Shown here in pieces: positions 45,835 to 54,485 of a stretch of 64,000 bases of DNA; position 1 is the stretch's first letter, and each line of letters opens with the position of its first letter. The translations under genes and the position numbers were made by a program. The notes beneath the pieces are model-generated. The model was given only the letters and a program-made list of their open reading frames with translations, had not been told where the DNA came from and did not search any database. Source of the stretch: Rhizobium sp. (GTDB lineage: Bacteria; Pseudomonadota; Alphaproteobacteria; Rhizobiales; Rhizobiaceae); NCBI GenBank assembly GCA_019739215.1, contig JAHHDR010000035.1:248001-312000 (forward strand), read 5' to 3'.

Positions 45835-46629
45835 TCAGCCCTCCCTGAGCATGATTGCAGAAATCTGTCGGCCGTAGTCGGGCTCTTTGCGATGTGTCGT
45901 GCGCCGATAGGAGAAGAAGCGATCCTCGTCGGCATAGGTGCAGATGTCGAGATTTTCCGCCCGGACTCCGGCGGCAGCGAGGCGGCTAACGGTCAGGTTC
46001 GGCAGGTCGAACACATGGTGTCCCTCCTTGCCTGATGGCGCGAAGAAGCGCGCCCATTCGGCGTTCCTCGACACGAAGCGTTCGTGAAACTCAGGCCCGA
46101 CTTCATAGTTCCGCTGTGAGATTGACGGCCCGAGGCTTGCGACAATGTTGCCCCGGCGCGCGCCAAGTTGTTCCATCGCCGCGATCGTGTTCTCCAGAAC
46201 GCCGTCGAGCGCACCCTTCCATCCGGCATGCGCCGCGCCGATGACTCCCGCCTCGGGATCGGCGAAGAGGATGGGGCCGCAATCGGCGGTGAGCACGCCC
46301 AGGACGATGCCGGGCCGGTTCGTCACCTGCCCGTCGGCCTCGGGCCTCTCTCCGACCGGTGGGGCGTCGACGACAATCACGTCGGGCGAATGGACCTGGT
46401 AGAGCGTGGCAAGGCGATCGTGTGGCCCGCCGAACCAATTCGCCACGCGGCCGCGGTTCTCGCGGATGCGTTCGGGCTGGTCGTTCGAGCCAAGCCCGAC
46501 GTTGAGGCCGGCATAGAGGCCCTCGGAGACGCCGCCGGCGCGGGTGAAGAAGCCGTGGGCGATCCCGCGATCCGCATATTGGCCGAGGGCGGGGCTCTGC
46601 AGCGGGGAGGGCCCTTGGTCTGGCGTCAT
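45835..46629 (-). CDS. pgeF: Peptidoglycan editing factor PgeF (YfiH/multicopper polyphenol oxidase-like family)
   Basis: A 264-residue DUF152/YfiH-family protein. The conserved metal-site pieces are QVHSPD, TADCGPILF and AAHAGWKGALDGV. In enteric bacteria this family removes wrongly incorporated residues during peptidoglycan precursor synthesis; older annotation calls it laccase-like. It ends exactly where the M24 gene begins (TGA then ATG), showing translational coupling. The midA stop is 89 bases upstream. Confidence 0.9.
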   Translation of the reverse strand: MTPDQGPSPLQSPALGQYADRGIAHGFFTRAGGVSEGLYAGLNVGLGSNDQPERIRENRGRVANWFGGPHDRLATLYQVHSPDVIVVDAPPVGERPEADGQVTNRPGIVLGVLTADCGPILFADPEAGVIGAAHAGWKGALDGVLENTIAAMEQLGARRGNIVASLGPSISQRNYEVGPEFHERFVSRNAEWARFFAPSGKEGHHVFDLPNLTVSRLAAAGVRAENLDICTYADEDRFFSYRRTTHRKEPDYGRQISAIMLREG

Positions 46630-46718
46630 GGCGATCGGCCTTTCGAAGTCTGTCGCCTGGCACGAAGCGAAGCGGTCATTGCGGCGGGATGTTGCAGAAG
46701 GGGTGGCAGGGTGTCAAC

Positions 46719-47816
46719 TCAGCCATGAAACGGCGCGAGCGCCACGGCGGGGCTGGACACGGCCAGGACCTTGAAAAGATCGCCCATCCGGCTTGGTCCG
46801 TCGCCCGCAAGACGCTCGACCGCCATCCGGATTGCGTCCTGCTCGTCTGGTCCCTTGCCGCGGCCGAGCGCACCGGCGCGTTCGAGCAGCCCGAGCTCGA
46901 GCAGGAACGCGCCCTGGCTCATCATGCCGTTGACGGCGACGGAGCGCGCCCGGGCGATCGCCGCGAGCACCGCGAAATCGACATGGCTGGTCAGGTCGGC
47001 CTCGCCGGGATGGGCGAGCGGCGGATCGAAGGCATGGCGATACACCGCCTGCAGCGTGTCGCCGAAGCCGGATTCGAGATGGCCATAGTCGATGATCAGC
47101 GCCGTGCCGCCGCCATCGAAAAGCCGGTCTGACAGCATCTGCATGATGGCGGCGCGTGCCGGCGCGATCTCAACGATGGTGCCTGCCGGTGCGGCCTGAT
47201 GACCCGGGGGCAGCAAAGCAGTGTCGATGCCTCCGGCGCCGGCGACGAAGCCGAGTTCGCCATGGGCGTCCACGCCGACCAGCCGCTCGCGAAAGCCTGC
47301 GGTGGTCCTGACGAACTGGCGGATCGGGACCGCGTCGAAGAATTCGTTGGCCGCCAGAAGCAGGAATCCGGGCGGGATCTCATCGAAGCCGTCATGCCAG
47401 GCGACCTTGGCGCCGTGCGCGCCCAATGTCCGGCGCTGCACGTCCCGGAGCGCGGGGCTCGTCTCGACGAGGTGGATCGTGGCAGCTTCATAAAGTCCGG
47501 GTGCGAGCTTCTGCACGACGCGCAAAATATCCGCCATCATCGTGCCACGGCCGGCGCCAATCTCGGCGATGCGGAGATTGCGGCGGGGCTTGAGGTGCTT
47601 TTCCCAGGCATGGACGAGGAAGATGCCGACCATTTCGCCGAACAGCTGGCTGATTTCCGGCGCGGTGACGAAATCCCCGCCGCGGCCGAAGGGGTCGCGA
47701 GTCTTGTAATAACCGTATTCGGGATCGGCGAGGCAGAGCGCGAAATAGTCCGTCACGCTGATCGGGCCATGCGCGGCGACCAGGGCCCTGATCTTCTCGA
47801 CAAGCGGCGTGGTCAT
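46719..47816 (-). CDS. SAM-dependent methyltransferase, MidA/NDUFAF7 family
   Basis: A 365-residue DUF185 protein with the GGDFVTAPEISQLFGEM block, the SAM motif IAEIGAGRGTMMADIL, and AANEFFDAVPIRQFV. The eukaryotic homologue NDUFAF7 methylates an arginine of complex I subunit NDUFS2; a similar role in bacteria is plausible but unproven. The start ATG at 47816 overlaps the lgt stop by four bases. The pairing with lgt is well conserved in Rhizobiales. Confidence 0.9.
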   Translation of the reverse strand: MTTPLVEKIRALVAAHGPISVTDYFALCLADPEYGYYKTRDPFGRGGDFVTAPEISQLFGEMVGIFLVHAWEKHLKPRRNLRIAEIGAGRGTMMADILRVVQKLAPGLYEAATIHLVETSPALRDVQRRTLGAHGAKVAWHDGFDEIPPGFLLLAANEFFDAVPIRQFVRTTAGFRERLVGVDAHGELGFVAGAGGIDTALLPPGHQAAPAGTIVEIAPARAAIMQMLSDRLFDGGGTALIIDYGHLESGFGDTLQAVYRHAFDPPLAHPGEADLTSHVDFAVLAAIARARSVAVNGMMSQGAFLLELGLLERAGALGRGKGPDEQDAIRMAVERLAGDGPSRMGDLFKVLAVSSPAVALAPFHG

Positions 47817-48661
47817 GCAGGCCTTGCCGCGAGACGGTTGGCGCGCCAGATCGCCCAGAGGCCGAGCAGCAGCATCGGTACGGAGAGCACCATGCCCATG
47901 GTGAGCCAATCCGTGCCGAGCAGATAGCCGACCTGCACGTCGGGGACCCGGACGAATTCCACCGCGATGCGGCTGATCGCATAAAGGCTGACGAAGGTGC
48001 CCGCGACCAGGCCGGGGCGCTTGAGGGCGCCGAAACGGAAGACCACGATGGCAAGCACGATGCCCGTGAGCAGGCCTTCGAGGCCGGCTTCGTAGAGCTG
48101 GCTCGGGTGGCGGGCGAAGGGCTCCTGGCCGGGGAAGACCACAGCCCAGGGCAGATCGGACAGGCCGCCATAGAGCTCGCCATTGATGAAATTGGCGATG
48201 CGGACAAGAAAGAGGCCGGTGACGCAGACCGTGGCGATCACATCGAAGAGCGACCACATGGATATGCCGCGTTTTCGCGCAAACAGGATCATGGCAATCG
48301 TGGTGCCGGTGATGCCGCCATGAAAGGACATGCCTCCCTTCCAGATCTCGAATATAAGAGTCGGGTCAGCGAGATAGAGCGGCAGGTCGTAGAAAAGGAT
48401 GAAGCCGATGCGCCCTCCGAGCACGATGCCGATCGCGGCCCAGAGCAGGAAGTCGTCGAGGTCCACCACCGTCATGGCGGGCTTGTCGTTCGCCCAGAGC
48501 CGCGGCGTGCTGGCGATCTTGCGCGCATACCACCAGCCGACGAGGATGCTGACGACATAGGCCAAGCCATACCAGCGGATATCGACCGGCCCGATGGAGA
48601 TGGCGATCGGGTCGATGGCGGGGAAGGGCATGACGGCGAGGGTTTCGGCGACGGATATCAA
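47813..48661 (-). CDS. lgt: Prolipoprotein diacylglyceryl transferase
   Basis: A 282-residue inner-membrane enzyme that adds diacylglycerol to the lipobox cysteine of prolipoproteins. Seven hydrophobic helices are visible, with DIRWYGLAYV, GGRIGFILFYD, GGMSFHGG and the signature GLFLVRIANFINGELYG, then RHPSQLYEAGLEG. The start at 48661 would be TTG; an ATG ten codons on (48631, MPFPAIDP) is the alternative. The former matches the family's usual N-terminal length better. It diverges from ubiK. Confidence 0.95.
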   Translation of the reverse strand: MISVAETLAVMPFPAIDPIAISIGPVDIRWYGLAYVVSILVGWWYARKIASTPRLWANDKPAMTVVDLDDFLLWAAIGIVLGGRIGFILFYDLPLYLADPTLIFEIWKGGMSFHGGITGTTIAMILFARKRGISMWSLFDVIATVCVTGLFLVRIANFINGELYGGLSDLPWAVVFPGQEPFARHPSQLYEAGLEGLLTGIVLAIVVFRFGALKRPGLVAGTFVSLYAISRIAVEFVRVPDVQVGYLLGTDWLTMGMVLSVPMLLLGLWAIWRANRLAARPA

Positions 48662-48858
48662 GGCACTGTCCGGATTCGGTTTCGGGTTGCCGGCTTATAG
48701 CATGAAGTTTTCGCCGGCACAGACGCTACTGCAGCCGACCATGATGCGTGTGAAGCGGCACCCATGCGAAATTGCCGCGCTGCCGGCTTTTTTCTTGCAT
48801 CGGGGCTATGGGCATCCTACCTCAAATCCAGCTTAATCTTCTTCCGGAGGCACGTCTC

Positions 48859-49119
48859 ATGAACCAGGGACCCAACCGTATTCTCGACGACTTCGCCAAG
48901 CTGATGACCGACGCCGCCGGCGCCGTGCAGGGCGTCGGCAAGGAGGTCGAGACCGCATTCAAGGCGCAGGCCGAGCGCTGGCTGAACTCGATGGACATCG
49001 TCAAGCGCGAGGAATTCGAGGCCGTGCGCGAAATGGCCGTGAAGGCGCGCGAGGAGAATGACGCGCTGTCGGCCCGCATTGCCGCGCTCGAAGCCAGGAT
49101 CGCCTCGCTCAAGCCCTGA
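48859..49119 (+). CDS. ubiK: Ubiquinone biosynthesis accessory factor UbiK (BMFP family)
   Basis: An 86-residue protein of the UbiK/BMFP family, which helps ubiquinone assembly through the UbiJ/lipid interface. It has an amphipathic N-terminal helix (ILDDFAKLMTDAAGAV) and a C-terminal trimeric coiled coil (DALSARIAALEARIASLKP). GGAGG lies eight bases before the ATG at 48859. It stands alone between lgt and the YbjN gene. Confidence 0.88.
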   Translation: MNQGPNRILDDFAKLMTDAAGAVQGVGKEVETAFKAQAERWLNSMDIVKREEFEAVREMAVKAREENDALSARIAALEARIASLKP

Positions 49120-49474
49120 CCGAAACGGTTATCCACAGGCCCCGGACCGGGCGGCGCAATTTTTTGCCAAGCCGCCCGACTGTCGAAAAATCCATATTCA
49201 AGAGTCGGTTAACGATCGAATTTGAATCAATTTCTGACGATCGCCGGACAGTCATCCCAAGCTTTTTGACAAAGCGGGACTGGTTTCAGGACTCCCCCGT
49301 TATACACTGATTTTACAAGATGATTCGAGGCGGACGCGTAAGTTCCGGGCATGCTAGGTGGCCTAGGGTAGGTTTATCGGTTCGCGGATCATTCCATTGA
49401 GTTTCCGGTGTCCTCCGGTCGCGTTGGTCTGTTCCCCGGCGCGATGTGGCTGGGATTCCGTAATTAGGTGCCGC
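49120..49474. other. Gap of 355 bases before the YbjN gene
   Basis: This AT-richer spacer contains one perfect DnaA-box-like TTATCCACA (49129-49137) and an interrupted GGGCGGC/GCCGCCC inverted repeat (49149-49177) that might end ubiK transcription. Several GANTC sites, the methylation target of CcrM, are also present. No convincing small ORF or RNA gene is seen. It presumably holds the promoter of the ybjN-proC operon. Confidence 0.35.
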
Positions 49475-49975
49475 ATGAGCCTTTATGACCTGAAGACCGA
49501 ACGACTGTCCAACCCCGTCGATCTCATCGAGTTCGTGGCTGACACGAACGACTGGTCGTTCGAGCGGTCCGCAGACGACGAGTTGGCGATGACCGTGGAA
49601 GGCAAGTGGACCGACTACCGGATCTCCTTCGCCTGGATGGAGGAATTCGAGGCGGTGCACCTGTCCTGCGCCTTCGACCTCAAGATCCCCGATGCCAAGA
49701 TGAATGAGGTGATCAAGCTGATCGCCCATATCAATGGCGAGGTCCTGCTTGGTCATTTCGATGTCTGGCACAATGCCGACATCGTGATCTTCCGCCAGTC
49801 GCTGCTGCTTTCGGGCGGCGTCGAGCCGACGGGCCGACAGGTGGAGGTGTTGCTGTCCTCCGCGCTCGAGGCCTGCGAGGCCTATTACCAGGCGTTCCAG
49901 TTCGTGGTCTGGTCGAACATGGATGCGCAGTCGGCCGTCAGCGCGGTGATGTTCGAAACCGTGGGGGAGGCATGA
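49475..49975 (+). CDS. YbjN domain-containing protein
   Basis: A 166-residue YbjN-type protein, a sensory-transduction-like or chaperone-like fold of unknown biochemical activity. Recognisable stretches are DLIEFVADTNDWSFERSADDE, YRISFAWMEEFEAVHLSC and LLGHFDVWHNADIVIFRQSL. No membrane segment is present. It overlaps proC by four bases and forms the first gene of a four-gene plus-strand operon. The linkage of ybjN and proC is common in Rhizobiales. Confidence 0.88.
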   Translation: MSLYDLKTERLSNPVDLIEFVADTNDWSFERSADDELAMTVEGKWTDYRISFAWMEEFEAVHLSCAFDLKIPDAKMNEVIKLIAHINGEVLLGHFDVWHNADIVIFRQSLLLSGGVEPTGRQVEVLLSSALEACEAYYQAFQFVVWSNMDAQSAVSAVMFETVGEA

Positions 49976-50790
49976 GCGTCTCGCTTTCCGGTCCCATCAT
50001 CCTCATCGGCGCTGGAAACATGGGTGGCGCCATGGCGATGGGGTGGGTCAGGAGTGGCATTCCCGGCAGCCAGATCATTGCGGCCGACCCCAACCCGCCC
50101 GAGGCGATGAAGTCCCGCCTCGATGCGGCCGGCATCCGGTTTGCCGCCGGCGCGCCGGAGGGTGTGACCGCCAGCGTGATCTTCGTCGCGGTCAAGCCGC
50201 AGGTGATGGACAAGGTGCTGCCGGCCTACAGGTCGCTGATCGGTTCCGAGACGATCGTGGTGTCGATCGCGGCGGGCAAGACGCTTGCTTTCCTCGAGGA
50301 ACATCTCGGAAGCGCACCGACGGTGCGTGCGATGCCCAACACGCCGGCGATGATCGGCCGAGGCGTCACCGGCGCCTTCGCCAACGGCCTCGTGTCCGAA
50401 GCGCAGCGCAGTTTGGTCCATTCGCTGCTAGACGTGTCGGGTCCGGTCGAATGGGTCGAGACCGAGGCGTTGATCGATGCGGTGACCGCCGTTTCGGGCT
50501 CCGGCCCGGCCTATGTTTTCCATCTCGCCGAGTGCATGGCTGAGGCAGGCCGAAAACTTGGTCTGCCGGCGGACCTCGCCATGCGTCTTGCGAGGGCAAC
50601 CGTGTCGGGCGCTGGCGAATTGCTTCACCAGTCGCCCGACGAGGCTGCCCAGTTGCGCAAAAACGTGACGTCGCCCGGTGGCACGACGGCTGCGGCACTG
50701 GACGTGCTGATGGCCGAGGACGGCATGCAACCGCTGTTCGACGTGGCGATCAAGGCGGCGCGCGATCGCGCCCGGGAACTCGCAGGATAA
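49972..50790 (+). CDS. proC: Pyrroline-5-carboxylate reductase
   Basis: A 272-residue ProC that reduces 1-pyrroline-5-carboxylate to proline with NAD(P)H. The nucleotide-binding motif is LIGAGNMGGAMAMGW, followed by AVKPQVMDKVLP, RAMPNTPAMIGRG and the substrate/dimer region VSGSGPAYVFHLAECM. The C-terminal VTSPGGTTAAAL motif is complete. It overlaps the YbjN gene and is followed after five bases by the tRNA-binding protein. Confidence 0.97.
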   Translation: MSVSLSGPIILIGAGNMGGAMAMGWVRSGIPGSQIIAADPNPPEAMKSRLDAAGIRFAAGAPEGVTASVIFVAVKPQVMDKVLPAYRSLIGSETIVVSIAAGKTLAFLEEHLGSAPTVRAMPNTPAMIGRGVTGAFANGLVSEAQRSLVHSLLDVSGPVEWVETEALIDAVTAVSGSGPAYVFHLAECMAEAGRKLGLPADLAMRLARATVSGAGELLHQSPDEAAQLRKNVTSPGGTTAAALDVLMAEDGMQPLFDVAIKAARDRARELAG

Positions 50791-50795
50791 TCGCC

Positions 50796-51137
50796 ATGTC
50801 AGAGCAGATCACCTATGCCGACTTCGAGCGGGTCGATATTCGCGTCGGCACCGTGGTGGAGGCATCGCCGTTTCCGGAAGCGCGCAAGCCGGCGATCAAG
50901 CTGGTGATCGACTTCGGGCCGGAGATCGGGCGGAAGAAATCATCGGCGCAGATCACGGTGCACTATACACCGGAAGCGCTGGTCGGCCGACAAGTGCTCG
51001 GCGTGGTGAATTTTCCGCCGCGGCAGATCGGTCCGTTTCGCTCCGAGGTCCTGACGCTGGGCTTCGAGGATGGCGACGGCGCGATCGTGCTGGCCCAGCC
51101 AGGCCTGCCGGTCCCCGATGGCAAGAAGCTTCTCTGA
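50796..51137 (+). CDS. Free-standing tRNA-binding domain protein (CsaA-like)
   Basis: A 113-residue OB-fold protein of the EMAP-II/Trbp111 tRNA-binding group, CsaA-like. Its signature residues are FERVDIRVGTVVEASPFPEARKP, SAQITVHYTPEALVGRQVLGVVNFPPRQIG and EVLTLGFED. Relatives bind tRNA or act as secretion-related chaperones. It lies between proC and a phosphatase gene in the same operon; the functional link is unclear. Confidence 0.9.
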   Translation: MSEQITYADFERVDIRVGTVVEASPFPEARKPAIKLVIDFGPEIGRKKSSAQITVHYTPEALVGRQVLGVVNFPPRQIGPFRSEVLTLGFEDGDGAIVLAQPGLPVPDGKKLL

Positions 51138-51180
51138 CTCATTTTCTCCCAGTTTCGGTCCCAATCTTCGACAAGGAGAA

Positions 51181-51774
51181 ATGATGCGGGAGACAGGCGA
51201 CATGCCTCTCACGATGGTTCATGAGCGTTTTCGCGTGTCATGCCTTCCGAAGGCTTCTGCCGTCGCCGAGGAATGGCGCGCGACGCATGTCATTTCGCTG
51301 ATCGACCCCGCCATCGGCCCGGAACACGTGCCCCAGATCCGTTCCGCCGAGCATATCGTGGCGCGTCTCCGCGACCAGGAGACGGCTGAAGTTACCGGGC
51401 ATTTTCCGGAGATCATAGAGAGCCTGTTCGAAACGGTGCGGCCGGCGATCGAGAGCCCGCACTCGCGCATTCTCGTCCATTGCCATGCTGGCGTGTCGCG
51501 CTCCACCGCCTTCTGCTACGCCATGATCGCGCATCGGGCCGGCAGGGGCATGGAGAACGAAGCCTTCGGCGCCTTCCTGTCGATCGTCAACAAGCCCTGG
51601 CCGAACCGCCGCATCATCGAAATCCTCGACCGCAAGTGGGAGCGTGACGGAGCCTTGCTCAGGCCACTCGATGCGATGCGGGAGCGCTATCCAAGGCGGA
51701 TACAGGCTTGGGACCGGTTCAACAGGAAGCGGCGGTTCTTCGAGCTGGTGCCGCAGGAAGTTTACGGGCGTTAA
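51181..51774 (+). CDS. Tyrosine/dual-specificity-type protein phosphatase
   Basis: A 197-residue phosphatase of the cysteine-dependent class. The P-loop HCHAGVSRST contains the nucleophile C101 and R107 of the CX5R motif. The upstream segment VISLIDPAIGPEHVP replaces the usual first acid loop. The start at 51181 follows AAGGAGAA; a second ATG lies next to it. Substrate is unknown. It ends one base before the stop of the convergent higA gene. Confidence 0.88.
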   Translation: MMRETGDMPLTMVHERFRVSCLPKASAVAEEWRATHVISLIDPAIGPEHVPQIRSAEHIVARLRDQETAEVTGHFPEIIESLFETVRPAIESPHSRILVHCHAGVSRSTAFCYAMIAHRAGRGMENEAFGAFLSIVNKPWPNRRIIEILDRKWERDGALLRPLDAMRERYPRRIQAWDRFNRKRRFFELVPQEVYGR

Positions 51775-52062
51775 CTAGGCCACCCTGCGGGGCAGTCTCG
51801 ATATCTCCTCTCCCGCCTGCTGTTCGGCCAGACGCAGTTCGTAGCTCGACTGAAGATTCAGCCAGAATTGTGCCGAGGTGCCGAACCAGTGGCCTAGGCG
51901 AAGAGCGGTGTCGCCGGTAATGCTTCTTTTTCCATTGACGATCTGGCTGATACGGTTGGCGGGAACGTCGATCTGCCGCGCGAGTTCCGTTGGCGATACG
52001 CCGACTTCCTGCAATTCTTCGCTCAGGATCTCGCCGGGATGGATGGCTGGTCGCATGTTCAT
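51775..52062 (-). CDS. higA: HigA family antitoxin (XRE-type)
   Basis: A 95-residue HigA antitoxin. It opens with the characteristic AIHPGEILSEELQEVGVSPTE, and the helix-turn-helix is ELARQIDVPANRISQIVNGKR, followed by DTALRLGHWFGTSAQFWLNLQ. It represses its operon and neutralises HigB. The toxin gene ends eight bases upstream (toxin first, as in other higBA loci). The ATG at 52062 is preceded by AGGTGA; a second ATG lies two codons later. Confidence 0.93.
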   Translation of the reverse strand: MNMRPAIHPGEILSEELQEVGVSPTELARQIDVPANRISQIVNGKRSITGDTALRLGHWFGTSAQFWLNLQSSYELRLAEQQAGEEISRLPRRVA

Positions 52063-52070
52063 GGCTTCAC

Positions 52071-52355
52071 CTAGCGATAGTCGATAATTTCGAAATTCTC
52101 GGGTCCCGGCTTGTTCCTCGGCCAGACGAAACATATCCGGTACTGTTCGTTGATCCTGATGCTGAACTGACCGTCTCGGTTGCCTCGCAGAGCCTCCAGC
52201 CGATTGCTCGGCAACTGCCGAAGGTCTTCCAAGCTGGTTGCTGCGTCGAGAATTTCCAGCCGCTTGTAGGCCTGCTTGGAGAAGCCTTGGAACTCGCGAA
52301 CGAATTCACCTCTTGCGAAGGCTTCCGTGCGCTTGTCCCGGTAGCTTTCGATCAT
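52071..52355 (-). CDS. higB: HigB/RelE-type toxin
   Basis: A 94-residue RelE/ParE-superfamily toxin of the HigB type, which cuts mRNA on the ribosome. Seen are the opening IESYRDKRTEAFARG, KRLEILDAATSLEDLRQLPSNRLEAL and the core RDGQFSIRINEQYRICFVW. Unlike the pair at 16.4-17 kb, both genes are intact. It lies just downstream of the histidine kinase gene on the same strand, with 37 bases between. Confidence 0.93.
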   Translation of the reverse strand: MIESYRDKRTEAFARGEFVREFQGFSKQAYKRLEILDAATSLEDLRQLPSNRLEALRGNRDGQFSIRINEQYRICFVWPRNKPGPENFEIIDYR

Positions 52356-52392
52356 GCAATCAGGATACCAAATATATGCATGACGTCAATCG

Positions 52393-53778
52393 TCAAACCG
52401 GCACCCGCACCATGGCCCGCAATCCGCCCATCGCGCTCTCCGCCAGCGTCACGTCTCCTCCGTGGCTGCGGGCGATGTCGCGGGCGATGGCGAGGCCGAG
52501 GCCGGTGCCGGATGCGTCGAGATTGCGGGCTTCGTCCAGGCGGAAGAAGGGCTTGAAGACGTCCTCGCGCATGTCGACGGGAATGCCGGGGCCGTCATCG
52601 TCGACGCTCACCGTGAGGAAGCGGCCGGAACTGCGGGCTTCGATCTTCACGTTGCTGCCGTGGCGCCAGGCATTGGCGGCGAGATTTGTCAGCAGGCGGG
52701 TGAAGGAGTTCGGTCGTACCCTGACCTGCGTGGGACCGTCGATGGTCGATGTCAGCGACTTGCCATGCAGTTCCGCCGTCTCTTCCAACTGGCGCAGCAG
52801 GGCGGCGAGATCGAGCAGTCCCTCGGCCTCTTCGGTCTCGCCGCGGGCGAAGTCCAGATAGCCGTCGAGCATGGCGTTCATGTCGTCGACGTCACGGTTG
52901 AGGCTCTCGAGATCCTTGACGTCCTCGGCAATGGCGAGTTGCAGTCGGAAGCGCGTGAGAATGGTGCGCAGGTCGTGGCTGACGCCGGACAGCATGGCCG
53001 TGCGCTGCTCGATCTGGCGCTCGATACGCTCCCGCATCTGCATGAAGGCCAGGCCGGCCTTGCGGACCTCGACGGCGCCGCGGGGATGAAAGGGTTCGGC
53101 GGGCTTCTGGCCCTTGCCGAAGCTTTCGGCGGCACGGGCGAGCGCCAGGATCGGCCGGATCTGGCCGTGGAGAAAGAGGATCGAGATAATCAGCAGAACA
53201 AGCGATGTGCCGAACATCCAGATCAGGAAGATCTGGCTGTTGGACGCCGCCGTCCGGTCCCGGCGGGTGATGACGCTGAGGATGCGTCCGCCGTCGATCG
53301 CGATGCGGACCTCGACCTCTTTCGGGCCGGCGCTGGAGTCGATCCAGAACGGCCGGCTGATCTGGGTGTTGATCTGGCGCGACAGCATGCGGTCGACGAT
53401 GGAGAAGAACGGCACCGGCTTGCGCGGCGGCAGCCTGTTGCCGGGCAGGACCTTGACCGTCAGGCCCATGCGCTCCTCGGCGATGCGGATGATCTCGGCC
53501 TGCTGGCCGGGCATCGTGTCGAGCAGGTCGATGACCGATGCGATGTCGCGGGTTACGGCGGCCGAGAGCCGGCTCGTGACCATCTGCCAGTGGCGTTCCA
53601 TGAAGACGAAGACCAGCACCGTCTGAAGGATCAGCATCGGCAGCACGATGATCAGCAGCGAGCGGGCAAAGAGGCCGCGCGGCAGATTTCGGCGAAAGAA
53701 CCGGCCGATGCCCGTGAACGGGTTCGACGGCCGCTGCTCGTCGATCGCCACGGCCGCATGGTCGGCGTCGGCGCTCAT
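52393..53778 (-). CDS. Sensor histidine kinase (EnvZ-like)
   Basis: A 461-residue membrane kinase. The first helix is around residues 38-60, a periplasmic domain extends to about 180, and the second helix is 182-204. HAMP and dimerisation regions follow, with the phospho-acceptor H268 in GVSHDLRT. The ATPase core has an N-box NLAANAWRHG, G1 DDGPGIP and G2 GTGLGLAIARD. It overlaps its response regulator by four bases. The domain plan and companion OmpR-type regulator resemble EnvZ-like systems; the signal is unknown. Confidence 0.93.
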   Translation of the reverse strand: MSADADHAAVAIDEQRPSNPFTGIGRFFRRNLPRGLFARSLLIIVLPMLILQTVLVFVFMERHWQMVTSRLSAAVTRDIASVIDLLDTMPGQQAEIIRIAEERMGLTVKVLPGNRLPPRKPVPFFSIVDRMLSRQINTQISRPFWIDSSAGPKEVEVRIAIDGGRILSVITRRDRTAASNSQIFLIWMFGTSLVLLIISILFLHGQIRPILALARAAESFGKGQKPAEPFHPRGAVEVRKAGLAFMQMRERIERQIEQRTAMLSGVSHDLRTILTRFRLQLAIAEDVKDLESLNRDVDDMNAMLDGYLDFARGETEEAEGLLDLAALLRQLEETAELHGKSLTSTIDGPTQVRVRPNSFTRLLTNLAANAWRHGSNVKIEARSSGRFLTVSVDDDGPGIPVDMREDVFKPFFRLDEARNLDASGTGLGLAIARDIARSHGGDVTLAESAMGGLRAMVRVPV

Positions 53779-54485
53779 CCGCTCTGGTCCAGGGAGAGCT
53801 TGTAGCCGATCCCACGCACCGTCTGCAGCCAGACGGGGTTGCCGGGATCGTCCTCGATCTTGCGACGCAGGCGGTTGATCTGAACGTCGATCGTGCGTTC
53901 TCCCACATCCACCCCGGTGCCGGCCAGTTCATGGCGGGCGATCGTCTGGCCGGCATTGGCGGCGAAGATCATCATGATGTCCTGCTCGCGTCCGGTCAGG
54001 CCGACGAGTTGCGGCCCCTTGCGGAGTTCCTTTTTGACCAGGGAGAAGGTGTAGGGGCCGAATATGAGCTGGTCGATTTTCGGCCGGCCCGGCGTGACGG
54101 CGCGCTTGAGGATGTTGTTGATGCGGAGCACCAGTTCACGCGGGTCAAATGGCTTGGCCAGATAATCGTCCGCGCCGGCCTCGAGTCCGGCGATGCGGGA
54201 ATCCGCCTCGGCACGCGCCGTCAGGAGGATGATGGGGACGTCGCGGACATCCTTCAGCGATTGGGTCAATGCCATGCCGGTTTCGCCGGGCATCATCACG
54301 TCGAGCACGAGGAGGTCGAAATCGAGCCCTTCGAGCTTGCGCCGCGCCTCGGCGGCATCGGCGGCGACGGTGACGCGAAAACCCTTGCCGGTGAGGAACT
54401 TCTGCAGCAGCGCGCGGATGCGGGTGTCATCATCCACGATCAGAAGATGCGGCGCTTCGTCCGCCAGGGGTGCGCCGTCGCTCAT
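53775..54485 (-). CDS. OmpR-family response regulator
   Basis: A 236-residue regulator with a receiver domain (acidic pocket LLIVDDDTRI, phosphoacceptor D62 in LVLDVMMPGETG, switch threonine in ILLTARAEAD, lysine in AKPFDPREL). The C-terminal winged helix is of the OmpR type (LTGREQDIMMIFAANAGQTIARHELAG, DVQINRLRRKIEDDP). It is coupled by overlap to the MarR gene before it and to the kinase after it. Confidence 0.95.
   Translation of the reverse strand: MSDGAPLADEAPHLLIVDDDTRIRALLQKFLTGKGFRVTVAADAAEARRKLEGLDFDLLVLDVMMPGETGMALTQSLKDVRDVPIILLTARAEADSRIAGLEAGADDYLAKPFDPRELVLRINNILKRAVTPGRPKIDQLIFGPYTFSLVKKELRKGPQLVGLTGREQDIMMIFAANAGQTIARHELAGTGVDVGERTIDVQINRLRRKIEDDPGNPVWLQTVRGIGYKLSLDQSG

Noticed and set aside
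49129..49137. Perfect DnaA box TTATCCACA
   Set aside because: Only one copy, with no cluster of boxes, AT-rich unwinding element or dnaA/repABC genes. It does not support an origin of replication.
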